Shown in pieces: positions 7,862 to 15,335 of a stretch of DNA of 15,335 nucleotides. Under the pieces are notes generated by a model that had not been told where the DNA came from, searched no databases, and saw only the letters and a program-made list of their open reading frames with translations. The DNA comes from an uncultured Clostridia bacterium (lineage in GTDB: Bacteria; Bacillota; Clostridia; Christensenellales; Borkfalkiaceae), in the NCBI GenBank assembly GCA_900557285.1, contig USSJ01000004.1:1-15335 (forward strand), in the 5' to 3' direction. Position 1 is the stretch's first letter. Each line of letters begins with the position of its first letter. Made by a program: the position numbers and the translations under genes.

Positions 7862-9394
7862 TTACCATTTCGAAGTGTCCCATTTATTCAATGTGGTCAG
7901 CTTGTTCTGCGCACTGTCCAGCCCGTTCATGACCGCATTGATAAATTGCTCTTTGTCCCCTTTTGCATTCGCGGAAGTGTTTCCGTAAAGATAATTGTGG
8001 TAGGCCACATAAAATGCGTCATAATACGCTTTCGTGAGCGTACCCGAAGGATTGAAACATCCCCATTTGAACATATTTTCGTTGGCGCTGTCCGTTTCGT
8101 ATTGTTCCATCAGCGGCTCAAAATAACCGTGTTTGCCCGCTCCGTTTCCCGAAAGCGGAACCGCTACGCCCTTATCGTTGATCATACGATCGTTGTTCTC
8201 TGCCGCCGTCAAAAACATCAGGAAATCCACACACGCATTGACCTTCTTCCTGTTTGTCTCCTCATCGGAAGAGGAATACGCATGATTCGTGATAAACCAG
8301 CTCGTGGATAATCCGCTCGACCCGCGGCGCACACCCGTTCCGTCCTCGACAAGATTCGTAGATTCACTGTCGATCAGCGGGAAACAGAATACGCCCGCTT
8401 CAAAATCCGCATTGGAGATCAGAAAGTCAATGTCGCTGCCGCCCGCTTCCACCATGATCGTCTGCTGCGAAAGGAATGTTTCCGTACAGGAATACGTGTT
8501 CGGATTGCCCGAATATTTGACTTTTTGCGCGGTCAGGTCCAGATATACGTCATAGATTTCCCCTTCGGGATCAAATATGCCCTTATCATACGCACGGATG
8601 ATCTCTTCCGCATTCGCCGTACCGTTCCCGTCCACGTCTATCTCGTCCATGATCGACTGGAACAGGGTACTCTCCAACGTGATGTCCAGCCACATGTTCC
8701 CCCCGTTCGGACTGTAAGGATATACCTCCGGCGATTGCTGATGGATGCTCTCGATCGTGGCAACAAATTCCGCATACGTCTGCGGAACCGTCAGCCCGTG
8801 TTCCTCAAAATACGTCTTGTTGTAGACGATCCCCACAACGCTCCGCTCCATCGCCACATAGTAATAATGCCCGTCTACCGCCGGCTGAAGCTCCCCGTTG
8901 TAAATATCGATCCACTTTTCGCTCCCCTTCTCGCCTTCTTCCGAATAACGGTTGGCTATATCCAGATAATCGTCCAGCTGAGCATAATACCCCTTGTTGC
9001 AGTCCTCCGCCAACGCCGTGGGCACCTGGAAAAGAATATCCGGCGCACTCGCCGTGGATAACATGGGCAGTATGGAATCTCTCGACCCGTTATAAGACGT
9101 CTTGAGGATCTCGATCTTTACATTCGGATACAATTTCATGTATTCGTCCGCAAGCGTCTCCAGCGTGTTGTAAGGATACGGATTCGTAACCCCCTCTTCC
9201 ATACTCGCTGTCGTATTATAGTTCGCCCATTGTCCTCCCCCGTCAACGGTGATCGTACATGCAAAGTCCGGGTCCGGTTCCAAAGAACCGTCGGCGATAC
9301 CTCCCCCCTTGCCGGAAGGCGCACACGCAAACAGCGACATCCCGATTCCGCATACCATCAGCATCGACAGCACTGCCGTTCCTAACTTTTTCAT
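7862..9394 (-). CDS. ABC transporter extracellular solute-binding lipoprotein (family 1) with an EF-hand-like loop
   Basis: A 510-residue lipoprotein with lipobox LFAC (Cys24) and a Gly-rich linker. It has the family 1 sugar-binding layout: a first-lobe segment with LADEYMKLYPNVKIEI (81-96), SAPDILFQVP (116-125), and VVGIVYNKTYFEEHGL (186-201), the classic sequence around the hinge. Residues 253-264, DVDGNGTANAEE, match a canonical calcium-binding EF-hand loop (acidic or Asn at 1, 3, 5, 9, Gly at 6, Glu at 12). The start is supported by AAGGAG seven bases upstream of the ATG at 9394. It is the first gene of the operon, so it is probably the most abundant product. It would deliver the glycan or oligosaccharide to the two downstream permeases. 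The exact sugar is unknown. Confidence 0.95.
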   Translation of the reverse strand: MKKLGTAVLSMLMVCGIGMSLFACAPSGKGGGIADGSLEPDPDFACTITVDGGGQWANYNTTASMEEGVTNPYPYNTLETLADEYMKLYPNVKIEILKTSYNGSRDSILPMLSTASAPDILFQVPTALAEDCNKGYYAQLDDYLDIANRYSEEGEKGSEKWIDIYNGELQPAVDGHYYYVAMERSVVGIVYNKTYFEEHGLTVPQTYAEFVATIESIHQQSPEVYPYSPNGGNMWLDITLESTLFQSIMDEIDVDGNGTANAEEIIRAYDKGIFDPEGEIYDVYLDLTAQKVKYSGNPNTYSCTETFLSQQTIMVEAGGSDIDFLISNADFEAGVFCFPLIDSESTNLVEDGTGVRRGSSGLSTSWFITNHAYSSSDEETNRKKVNACVDFLMFLTAAENNDRMINDKGVAVPLSGNGAGKHGYFEPLMEQYETDSANENMFKWGCFNPSGTLTKAYYDAFYVAYHNYLYGNTSANAKGDKEQFINAVMNGLDSAQNKLTTLNKWDTSKW

Positions 9395-9422
9395 CGCATC
9401 ACTCCTTTGATTGTATTAAATG

Positions 9423-9456
9423 ATATGTTTTATATGCTTAATAATATAAAACATAT
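9423..9456. promoter_or_regulatory. Perfect inverted repeat, candidate operator for the divergent regulator
   Basis: Arms 9423-9435 (ATATGTTTTATAT) and 9444-9456 are exact reverse complements of 13 bases separated by eight bases. The dyad begins a few bases downstream of the predicted start point of the minus-strand operon and ends before its ribosome binding site, a typical position for a repressor that blocks transcription. Assignment to the neighbouring GntR/LacI-type regulator is inference; in such AT-rich DNA part of the symmetry could be chance, and it could instead form an mRNA leader hairpin. Confidence 0.6.
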
Positions 9457-9479
9457 ATCATTTATATCATAACATATAT
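9450..9479. repeat. Direct repeat AACATATAT spaced by 21 bases
   Basis: AACATATAT occurs at 9450-9458 and again at 9471-9479, so the copies are offset by 21 bases, two helical turns. The first copy lies in the right arm of the operator dyad and the second lies in the spacer of the operon promoter, overlapping the edge of its -10 box. This is the arrangement expected if a dimeric regulator binds two sites on one face of the DNA, but low complexity of the region weakens the case. Confidence 0.45.
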
Positions 9480-9493
9480 TTTATATTTGTCAA
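9466..9493 (-). promoter_or_regulatory. Sigma-A-type promoter of the seven-gene leftward operon
   Basis: On the minus strand TTGACA (9493-9488, perfect consensus) is followed after 16 bases by TATGAT (9471-9466). Transcription would begin near 9459, about 65 bases before the ATG of the solute-binding protein at 9394. The inverted repeat at 9423-9456 lies immediately downstream. Confidence 0.75.
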
Positions 9494-9552
9494 TACCCTT
9501 TTAAAAATTTTTTGGTGAAATTTAAAGATTTCTTTATTTTATTATAAACCTA

Positions 9553-9581
9553 TTGCAAAAAAGAATTATTTGTTATATAAT
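9553..9581 (+). promoter_or_regulatory. Sigma-A-type promoter of the regulator gene
   Basis: TTGCAA (9553-9558) and TATAAT (9576-9581) are separated by 17 bases, giving a predicted start near 9588, about 25 bases before the regulator ATG at 9613. The two divergent promoters have their -35 boxes 60 bases apart, in AT-rich DNA (9500-9545) that may act as an upstream element. Confidence 0.75.
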
Positions 9582-9612
9582 TGATATATACATTAAAAGA
9601 AAGGAAGAGAAG

Positions 9613-10725
9613 ATGCTAAACGATCAAAGCCAGCCTGTGTATTTATATGAAAAAACAGTAAATTATCTGGCTCGGGAAATACTGGAGCATATAAAGACGC
9701 CGAATTATCGTCTTCCCACGGAAATCGAACTTGCGAAGGCGCAGAACGTCAGCCGTATCACGGCAACAAAAGCCTACAAAGTGATCGAAGATATGGGACT
9801 GATCGTACGGATCAAGGGAAAAGGCACGTTTATTTCGCCGGACGCGACGGAACAGATGCTGGAGCCGCTGATCCACAAGGAAAAGAAATCGGCGACAAAA
9901 AAAATTGGTGTGATCATACCGCTCACGACCAGCCTGCATGTTCTGAAGATCATGGCAGGCATCATCGACGGGATCGAAGGATATGAACTGACCGTGGCTT
10001 CTTCCGAAATGTCGCTGGAAAAGGAACAGGATCTGATCCAGCAGTTTACCGTTAACGGTGCGGCAGGTCTGATCATTTACCCCATCGACAACGACATTTA
10101 CAACAACACACTGCTCAGTCTTATGCTGAAAGATTTCCCCGTCGTCATGGTGGACCGCTACCTCAGCGGCCTGAATTTCAACTATATATCTTCCGATCAC
10201 GAAAGAATGATCAAAGAAGGGCTCGAATACCTCATACGAAACGGAAACAGGGAGATCCTGTTTTTCAACGCCAACAAAAAATCTAACAGTTCTCTGATGT
10301 TGCGCCGAGAATATTATATCAACATTCTGCGGGAAAAGGAGATCAATCATACTTATTTCTATAGTTTTGACGGAAATCTGGATGCGACTTCCATGATGTT
10401 CGTCGAACCCTTCCGAAAATATCTCGAAGAAAATCCGACGCTGACGGCGATCATCACCGCTGATTTTGCCAGCAGTATGCACCTGATGAAGATCATGAAC
10501 GTCCTGCACCTGCGTTCTCCCGAAAAATATGAAGTTATCTTCCTCGACCTGTACAACGACAACTTCGATAATTTCTACGAACATCCCACTTTTATCGAAC
10601 AGAACAGCGTCCGGATCGGTTATGAAGCGGCAAAAATGATCCAACGCCATATAGAACAGTCTTCTCTGCCGAAAGAAAAAGTCGTGATCCCCATCCAGTT
10701 GGTCAAAGGCTGTTCCACAAAATAA
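9613..10725 (+). CDS. GntR-family regulator with LacI-type periplasmic-binding-like sensor domain (AraR-like architecture)
   Basis: A 370-residue transcription factor. Residues about 8-75 form a GntR winged helix-turn-helix, with YRLPTEIELAKAQNVSRIT (32-50) and the wing IKGKGTFI (67-74). Residues about 96-370 form a LacI/GalR-type sugar-sensor domain starting KKIGVIIPLTTS, with GLIIYPID (152-159) and VVMVDRYL (177-184). This combination is known from AraR-type repressors released by a sugar. The start at 9613 is chosen because AAGGA lies at 9601-9605; an earlier in-frame TTG at 9553 is inside the -35 box of its own promoter. It is divergent from the transporter operon, with a dyad between them, so it probably represses that operon until a sugar binds. 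The inducer is unknown, and whether it also controls the two glycosidases cannot be told from the window. Confidence 0.93.
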   Translation: MLNDQSQPVYLYEKTVNYLAREILEHIKTPNYRLPTEIELAKAQNVSRITATKAYKVIEDMGLIVRIKGKGTFISPDATEQMLEPLIHKEKKSATKKIGVIIPLTTSLHVLKIMAGIIDGIEGYELTVASSEMSLEKEQDLIQQFTVNGAAGLIIYPIDNDIYNNTLLSLMLKDFPVVMVDRYLSGLNFNYISSDHERMIKEGLEYLIRNGNREILFFNANKKSNSSLMLRREYYINILREKEINHTYFYSFDGNLDATSMMFVEPFRKYLEENPTLTAIITADFASSMHLMKIMNVLHLRSPEKYEVIFLDLYNDNFDNFYEHPTFIEQNSVRIGYEAAKMIQRHIEQSSLPKEKVVIPIQLVKGCSTK

Positions 10726-10824
10726 ATTTTGCGGAACATTTTTGATTTGCCGGGATCGCTCCGACCATTTAAAACTTTTTCGTAAACCGAACTCTTACGG
10801 CATATTTTCAATTTGCCGATCTTA

Positions 10825-10873
10825 AAAAACAGGGGCGCGGGCTTTGCATTGCAAAGACCGGGCCCCTGTTTTT
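10825..10873. terminator. Bidirectional intrinsic terminator between convergent genes
   Basis: A 12-bp perfect stem pairs 10825-10836 with 10862-10873 and encloses a second stem (CTTTGC 10842-10847 with GCAAAG 10851-10856, plus flanking GG/CC). T-runs follow on both strands: TTTTT then TTT on plus, six T on minus (complement of 10824-10829). It can end the regulator transcript about 100 bases after its stop and the glycosidase transcript about 100 bases after its own. Confidence 0.88.
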
Positions 10874-10877
10874 GTTT

Positions 10878-10927
10878 CGGCATACAAAACTTCAGTGCGC
10901 GACGGCATACGAAATTTCAGTGCGCGA
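10878..10927. repeat. 25-bp tandem duplication in the convergent spacer
   Basis: Two adjacent 25-base units, 10878-10902 and 10903-10927, both run CGGCATAC through TTCAGTGCGCGA and differ at only two positions (10886/10911 and 10890/10915). A partial third start (CGGCGGATG) follows at 10928. It lies between the terminator and the 3' end of the glycosidase gene. No coding role is seen. Confidence 0.8.
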
Positions 10928-10971
10928 CGGCGGATGCCCTTCGCGTTCGGCACAATTCGACGCAAGACGAT

Positions 10972-13851
10972 TCAAAAGCCGAAACGCACCGAAACGCAAT
11001 CGACCCCGAAACGCAAAAAATTGTATTCGGGAACAAACGTGTCCTGATTTTCTCCCGGATTTGTATACGAATCGGCAAAACCCCTTTCGCCCGAAAAACA
11101 TTCCGGCGCCGCGATCGCAGGGTCGCCCTTATAATGATGGAACGGCCCGAAAAGGTTGCGAAGATTCCCGTAATAGAGGATCTCGGCGATATTTTCGCCT
11201 CGTTTTATATATTTCGAAACATCGCACACATAGGGAGCCGCAGCGATCGTACCGACCGCTTCGCCGTTCACGGAAACCGCCGCCGCAGACGCATGCAGAC
11301 CGCGCAGGCAGATCTCGGCACGTTTCACCCCTTCCCGCACTTCAAAGCGATACCGCACGCGGATATTGCCCGCATAGAACGGAGCCCCTTGCGTAAAATC
11401 GTTTCCGTCCGGCACAGCCGCCTCTTTCAGACAAAACGGCCCTTCGGCACTGTACCAGCGCGCCCCTGCGTTGCGATATTGCCGTCCCCCGTCCGTAACA
11501 GTGAAATCGCCGAGCAAAATCAGATTTTCCACAGCTTTCGGAAAACTGAAAATATTTTTCAATGTCTCGAACGATTCCTCTCCGATCCCGCCCGACCGTG
11601 CCAGATTCAGCCGCACCGTCGCAATATTTTCCCCTTTTTGTACTGCCTCGGAGGCATCGAATCTCGGAATATGACGGTCAAACGCCCAACCCGTTTTTTG
11701 CAAAGCGACATCGTTGAGCCGCAACTCGTCATCTTTTCCGATCTCAGCACAGATCTGCAGGTTTTCGGGTACAAAATCCGCGTAGAAACGGTAATGCAGC
11801 ACACAGCTTTTCCCGTTCGCAAAAATTTTTTTCCGCAATCTGTCCGCCGTATCTTCGGCAGAAAAACCGTCCGACGTACAGAAAATCCGATCCAACACCA
11901 GCGCATTTTCGCTTTCACACACAACGCCGACCGATATCAGTCTTTCTTCTGCCCAACGTGATTCTTCCGGCTGCGCCGTCACACCCGGCTCGAAGACAAA
12001 CTCTGCATACCCTCGGCGCGGGAGCGTGATTTCGGCATACGTCTTTCCTTTGCTTCTTCGGCACGGAATCCTGCGACAGGCCGCCGCACCGCCCATACGC
12101 ACACTAACCGAACCGTTGCCTTCCCATTCCGCCGCCAAACTCCTTTCCGATGTCAGGTCGGTATTCACGACAAACGCAAAAAGTTTATTCCCCTCCGCGC
12201 GCAGAGAAACGGTCAGATTTTCCGCCGTAGTACCCTCGTTTGTTTCCATCAGGCGCAATTTTCTTGCATATCCGATATATTCAAATGCCTTGCGCAGATA
12301 GCCTGCCCTGTTCGCCACAGGCTGAAAGCGCGCGTAAATCCTGCCCGGTTCACCGCTTTTCTGTCCGTCCAGCAACACGGGCGGTTCTCCTATGAAAAAT
12401 ACCGTCCCGCCGCCTGCCGCGAACGCGGCCGCCAGCCGCAAAGTATTGCTTTCGACCGACCGCATATAAGGCAGGATGAGAACGGAAAACGCCGCCGTCC
12501 CCTTCCGTATTTTTCCGTCGGCTGCCGACGCATCCGACAAAAAACTTTCATCCGCTATCTCAAAAGGTATCTGCGCGGCAAGAAGACTTTCGGCCGTCAG
12601 GCGGAACTGAGACGAAACCATTCTTTGCTCCGCACTCTCCAGACGGCAGATCTTTGCCCCGCCCAACGCCGAAACAAGCAAGACATCCGCAACGCTTTTT
12701 CCTTTGCTCACAAAGCGATTGATCCTGCCGATTTCTTCCGATAAAGCCGGCATTGCCGCAAAACAAGGCTGCTGGTAGGAAAAAGCAGGAGGATAATCCC
12801 TTTTTGCACCGCCTTCCAGTGTAAATGCGGATAAATGCAGACAGCAAAAATTAATGCCCATCGACGCCTGATACGCCCAGATGTGCAGCAGTTCGCCGAA
12901 AGAAACACCGTACCCTGCCCCTCCGAAACTTTCGGACAGAACATACGGCTTTCCGAAAAGATCGCGCACCGAACCGAGCTGTTTCACAAGGATGGGAGAA
13001 TTATAGCGGCGTCCCAGATGATCTATGCCGGGCATCGACATTTCCGCATAATGACGCATGACGCCGCCCGTTACCGAAGGCTGATAACATAACCCGTCTT
13101 CACAGGGGAAATGACCCGTAAAAAGCAATCCGTGGCGTTCGCACCAACGGTTGATCTTCCTTGTAAAATTCTCTACAAACAGCTCCTGCACGGTATCGAA
13201 ATAATCGCGACGGAATTTTTCCGCGCCTTTTGCATCGGCAAAAAGTTTGTACAGGTGCGGGACTAAGGCATACCCGCGCCGCTTTTCAAACTCGGCAGGC
13301 AGTATTTCGCTGTACGGCCCTCCCGCATTGTCCAGCTGCGGTTCGTCCGTAAAAACGCCGCGTATCACGTTCCCGAAATATTTTCCGTATCTCGCGGCGT
13401 ATTTTTCATGCGTTTCCTGCAAAAACGCTTCCGTCACCTTTGCATTCAACAGATCGACATATCCGCTTTCATTCATCACCGACAAAACATTCTTGCCCGA
13501 ACGGATCACCGAAGCCGCACCTTTCCGTCTTCCCGGCCGCAGACGCTTCATCTGGTATTCGGCACCTTTTCCGTTCACCATACCGCCCGCAAAGCCGCTC
13601 GGCCATCCGTTTTCATCGTAGATCCAGACATCCAGCCCGCAACGCTCCGCTTCTTCAACCGCCGCATCAAAACATCGGAACCACTCTTCTTTCATGTATT
13701 CGCATTTCAGCCCGCCCCGCGCATGCACAAAAAAACCTCCCAGCCCCGCCGAAGCAAATCCGCGCACCTGATCGCGTACCTCTTCTGCCGTGATCCGCCC
13801 GTTCCAGGACCAGAATGCCGTCGGTTTATAAAAATGCAAGCCTTCTTCCAT
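10972..13851 (-). CDS. GH106-like glycoside hydrolase (alpha-L-rhamnosidase family), cytoplasmic
   Basis: A 959-residue enzyme. The N-terminus (PTAFWSWNGRITAEEV at 10-25, AGLGGFFVHARGGL at 35-48, DVWIYDENGWPSGFAGG at 74-90) is the signature opening of the GH106-type barrel, whose characterised members cleave alpha-L-rhamnosides. FTDEPQ (167-172) and LSESFGG (305-311) contain Glu residues placed like catalytic acid/base candidates; this assignment is inference. Residues about 825-900 (GNIRVRYRFEV to RGENIAEILYYGNLRN) resemble a C-terminal galactose-binding-like beta domain. There is no signal peptide, so it probably acts on imported oligosaccharides. The ATG at 13851 is chosen for GGAG at 13859-13862, seven bases upstream; a start at 13899 would add 16 poorly conserved residues and a longer overlap. 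It overlaps the upstream mannosidase gene by 26 bases. Other family members are unassigned, so the true sugar may not be rhamnose. Confidence 0.78.
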   Translation of the reverse strand: MEEGLHFYKPTAFWSWNGRITAEEVRDQVRGFASAGLGGFFVHARGGLKCEYMKEEWFRCFDAAVEEAERCGLDVWIYDENGWPSGFAGGMVNGKGAEYQMKRLRPGRRKGAASVIRSGKNVLSVMNESGYVDLLNAKVTEAFLQETHEKYAARYGKYFGNVIRGVFTDEPQLDNAGGPYSEILPAEFEKRRGYALVPHLYKLFADAKGAEKFRRDYFDTVQELFVENFTRKINRWCERHGLLFTGHFPCEDGLCYQPSVTGGVMRHYAEMSMPGIDHLGRRYNSPILVKQLGSVRDLFGKPYVLSESFGGAGYGVSFGELLHIWAYQASMGINFCCLHLSAFTLEGGAKRDYPPAFSYQQPCFAAMPALSEEIGRINRFVSKGKSVADVLLVSALGGAKICRLESAEQRMVSSQFRLTAESLLAAQIPFEIADESFLSDASAADGKIRKGTAAFSVLILPYMRSVESNTLRLAAAFAAGGGTVFFIGEPPVLLDGQKSGEPGRIYARFQPVANRAGYLRKAFEYIGYARKLRLMETNEGTTAENLTVSLRAEGNKLFAFVVNTDLTSERSLAAEWEGNGSVSVRMGGAAACRRIPCRRSKGKTYAEITLPRRGYAEFVFEPGVTAQPEESRWAEERLISVGVVCESENALVLDRIFCTSDGFSAEDTADRLRKKIFANGKSCVLHYRFYADFVPENLQICAEIGKDDELRLNDVALQKTGWAFDRHIPRFDASEAVQKGENIATVRLNLARSGGIGEESFETLKNIFSFPKAVENLILLGDFTVTDGGRQYRNAGARWYSAEGPFCLKEAAVPDGNDFTQGAPFYAGNIRVRYRFEVREGVKRAEICLRGLHASAAAVSVNGEAVGTIAAAPYVCDVSKYIKRGENIAEILYYGNLRNLFGPFHHYKGDPAIAAPECFSGERGFADSYTNPGENQDTFVPEYNFLRFGVDCVSVRFGF

Positions 13852-15335
13852 TCTTTCTCTCCAAAATATCCGATTCAAAAACTTCTCCGTCTTTCGCAAT
13901 GATCGTACGGAATTGTCCCGCTCCCAGCGTTACGGCAAACCGTTTTCCGTTCAGTTCCACTTCCGCTTTCTGCTCCGTTTCGGAAGCATTGAACAGCCGC
14001 AAGACATACCCGTCTTCGTCTTCCGTCCTTTTCAGCGCAGAAAGCGATACAGCATCGTTGGAAATTTTCAAAAACTCCTGCGCTTGCGAACTTCCCCCGC
14101 CCAAAGGAAAACAATTCATGCAATACGGAGGCTGATGCGCAAAAACGCTTATTTTCTCCATCACGGTAAATTCCGTTCCTTTCTCGCACGGCACAAGGAT
14201 CAGACGGAAATCCCTCTCGCCTTGCTCCATCCGATCGGAATACCTGTCCGCAGGCAGGATTTTCCGCCCCTCAAACGGATGCGCACAATACCCCGCCGCA
14301 CGCATGAGCGTCAGTTCGAAGCCCCGTTCCCTCGCATAACCGCCGTAATTTCCGAACTTAACGATTCCCAGCGAAACATTTTCGCCGCGCATCAACACCC
14401 AATCCTGCGATACGCTCTCCCTTCCGTACGGCAGCCGCATGACTCCGTACATCGTCTTTCCGAAACTCTGCTGCGTTCCCGCAAACGGTACATCCAGACG
14501 ATATTTCACATCTTTTTCCGCATTGAAAAGCCGGATCCTGATCTCTATGCCTTCATCCGTTTCCGAAAGAACATAACGCATGACGGCATAACTGTTCCGA
14601 TAAACAAGGATCTGTTCGATCACCGTGCGGACTTTTCCGTGCTCGATCACTCTGACCGGCGCGATCGGCCCGTCCAGACCGCAGATTTTCCCCGCCTGCT
14701 CCGCACTTGCCGGCATAAACATGCCGATCTCCCGATTATGGGAATCAAAATCAAACCCCCAGGAATCGCATACGTCTTCATAACAGCGCAATACAATGTT
14801 TCCGCCCAAAATTTCGCGACCCCTGTACCGCAAAGACAAAACTTTGCCGTCGGTCGGATCCATCTCAAAAATTCTGTCCCCCGCCCTGAATTCATACGAG
14901 CCGCAGCCGACCGTTTCCTTACGGGGCATAAATTTCAGATACAGGGAATAACGCGCTGTGCCAAACGGCGATAATTCCGCATGAAAAGATATCCTCTTCC
15001 GCCAATCAATCGGCACGTTGCTGTATTCTTTCTCCAACTGACATTCCACACGCTTTCCTTCACGATACAGTTCAGGAATATAGGCAAAATCCGGATTTCG
15101 GTTCTGATCGGGCAACATAAATTCACAGACAATGTCCGAACTGATCGAAAACGGATGCGGATTGTAAACAAGAATCGGAAACTCTCCCTGCCCTGCTTTC
15201 GGCTGCGAAAGCGTCAGAAAAAGAAAAGAATCCAGCTTTACCCTCTCCGCGATCTCTGTTCCGTGCGCTGCCTGCCGCAGGACTTGCTCTTCCACCGGTC
15301 GGATCCCGCTCCCCGGCAACGCATCATGAAATTCC
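13826..15335 (-). CDS. GH38-type alpha-mannosidase, C-terminal part (5' end beyond window)
   Basis: The reading frame is open to the window edge, giving 502 visible residues that begin EFHDALPGSGIRPVEE. HDxLPG(S/T) is the conserved motif found in GH38 alpha-mannosidases just after the catalytic barrel and three-helix region. The rest is the GH38 C-terminal beta-domain set: FPILVYNPHPF (52-62), QLEKEYSNVPIDWRKRISF (99-117), DSWGFDFD (190-197), and YVLRLFNASETEQKAEVEL (443-461). The barrel with the catalytic Asp and zinc ligands lies outside the window, so activity cannot be judged. An internal TTG at 15319 is not the start, because the motif continues upstream of it. The family removes alpha-linked mannose, for example from host or plant glycans. 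It precedes and overlaps the GH106-like gene, suggesting both act on one substrate. Confidence 0.88.
   Translation of the reverse strand, partial: EFHDALPGSGIRPVEEQVLRQAAHGTEIAERVKLDSFLFLTLSQPKAGQGEFPILVYNPHPFSISSDIVCEFMLPDQNRNPDFAYIPELYREGKRVECQLEKEYSNVPIDWRKRISFHAELSPFGTARYSLYLKFMPRKETVGCGSYEFRAGDRIFEMDPTDGKVLSLRYRGREILGGNIVLRCYEDVCDSWGFDFDSHNREIGMFMPASAEQAGKICGLDGPIAPVRVIEHGKVRTVIEQILVYRNSYAVMRYVLSETDEGIEIRIRLFNAEKDVKYRLDVPFAGTQQSFGKTMYGVMRLPYGRESVSQDWVLMRGENVSLGIVKFGNYGGYARERGFELTLMRAAGYCAHPFEGRKILPADRYSDRMEQGERDFRLILVPCEKGTEFTVMEKISVFAHQPPYCMNCFPLGGGSSQAQEFLKISNDAVSLSALKRTEDEDGYVLRLFNASETEQKAEVELNGKRFAVTLGAGQFRTIIAKDGEVFESDILERKNGRRLAFL
13859..13862 (-). promoter_or_regulatory. Ribosome binding site deciding the GH106-like start
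   Basis: GGAG (within GGAGAG) on the minus strand lies seven bases before ATG at 13851 and inside the end of the mannosidase gene, supporting the shorter start and translational coupling of the two glycosidases. Confidence 0.65.

Noticed and set aside
9553..9612. A TTG start 60 bases upstream for the regulator.
   Set aside because: The TTG is part of a well-spaced -35 box, no ribosome binding site precedes it, and the added residues are Ile/Lys/Tyr-rich; ATG at 9613 has a proper site.
9395..9612. A riboswitch or phage-type attachment site in the AT-rich intergenic region.
   Set aside because: The region is explained by two promoters and an operator-like dyad; there is no terminator-antiterminator pair, tRNA or integrase nearby.
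9643..10650. A 335-codon minus-strand open frame opposite the regulator.
   Set aside because: The plus strand encodes an unmistakable GntR/LacI-type regulator; the antisense frame is rich in His, Phe and Val without any recognisable motif.
10813..11961. A 382-codon plus-strand open frame beginning in the terminator region.
   Set aside because: It starts inside a strong terminator hairpin and runs antisense to the conserved C-terminal part of the GH106-like gene; composition is Arg/Pro-rich with no domain.
13852..13899. Upstream start for the GH106-like gene adding 16 residues.
   Set aside because: It lengthens the overlap with the mannosidase gene and lies upstream of the good ribosome binding site at 13859-13862; family similarity begins only after the later Met.

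Overview
The window looks like part of the chromosome of a Gram-positive gut-type member of the Bacillota (Clostridia). Three predicted lipoproteins carry clear lipoboxes, ribosome binding sites are strong and purine-rich, base composition is near balanced except for one AT-rich control region, and a membrane-anchored surface protein ends in GCSSS, a hydrophobic helix and KKRD. A Christensenellales/Borkfalkia-like host is a guess from overall style, not a demonstrated assignment.

Layout. (1) Positions 9394 down to 154 hold seven genes on the minus strand, packed as one operon with gaps of 12-15 bases or short overlaps. In order of transcription they encode an ABC solute-binding lipoprotein, two ABC permeases of the sugar type, three tandem paralogues of a Trp-rich family I do not recognise (lipoprotein, signal-less protein, lipoprotein), and a 936-residue surface protein. 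A 21-bp-stem terminator closes the operon at 34-85. No ABC ATPase gene is present. (2) Positions 9395-9612 form an AT-rich divergent control region with a good promoter in each direction and a perfect 13-base inverted repeat just downstream of the predicted operon start. (3) Positions 9613-10725 (plus) encode a GntR-headed regulator with a LacI-type sugar-sensor domain. (4) Positions 10726-10971 are a convergent spacer with a bidirectional terminator and a 25-bp tandem duplication. (5) Positions 15335 down to 10972 (minus) hold two overlapping glycosidase genes: the C-terminal part of a GH38 alpha-mannosidase, cut by the window edge, and a complete GH106-like (alpha-L-rhamnosidase family) hydrolase without a signal peptide.

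Working model (inference). This is a glycan-utilisation locus. Surface lipoproteins and the anchored protein capture a complex glycan or oligosaccharide, the solute-binding protein and permeases import it with a shared ATPase encoded elsewhere, and cytoplasmic glycosidases release sugars such as mannose and rhamnose. The divergent regulator would relieve repression when a sugar ligand binds. The most novel part is the three-gene paralogue cluster, which may be a Gram-positive glycan-capture module; its ligand and fold are not visible from sequence alone.
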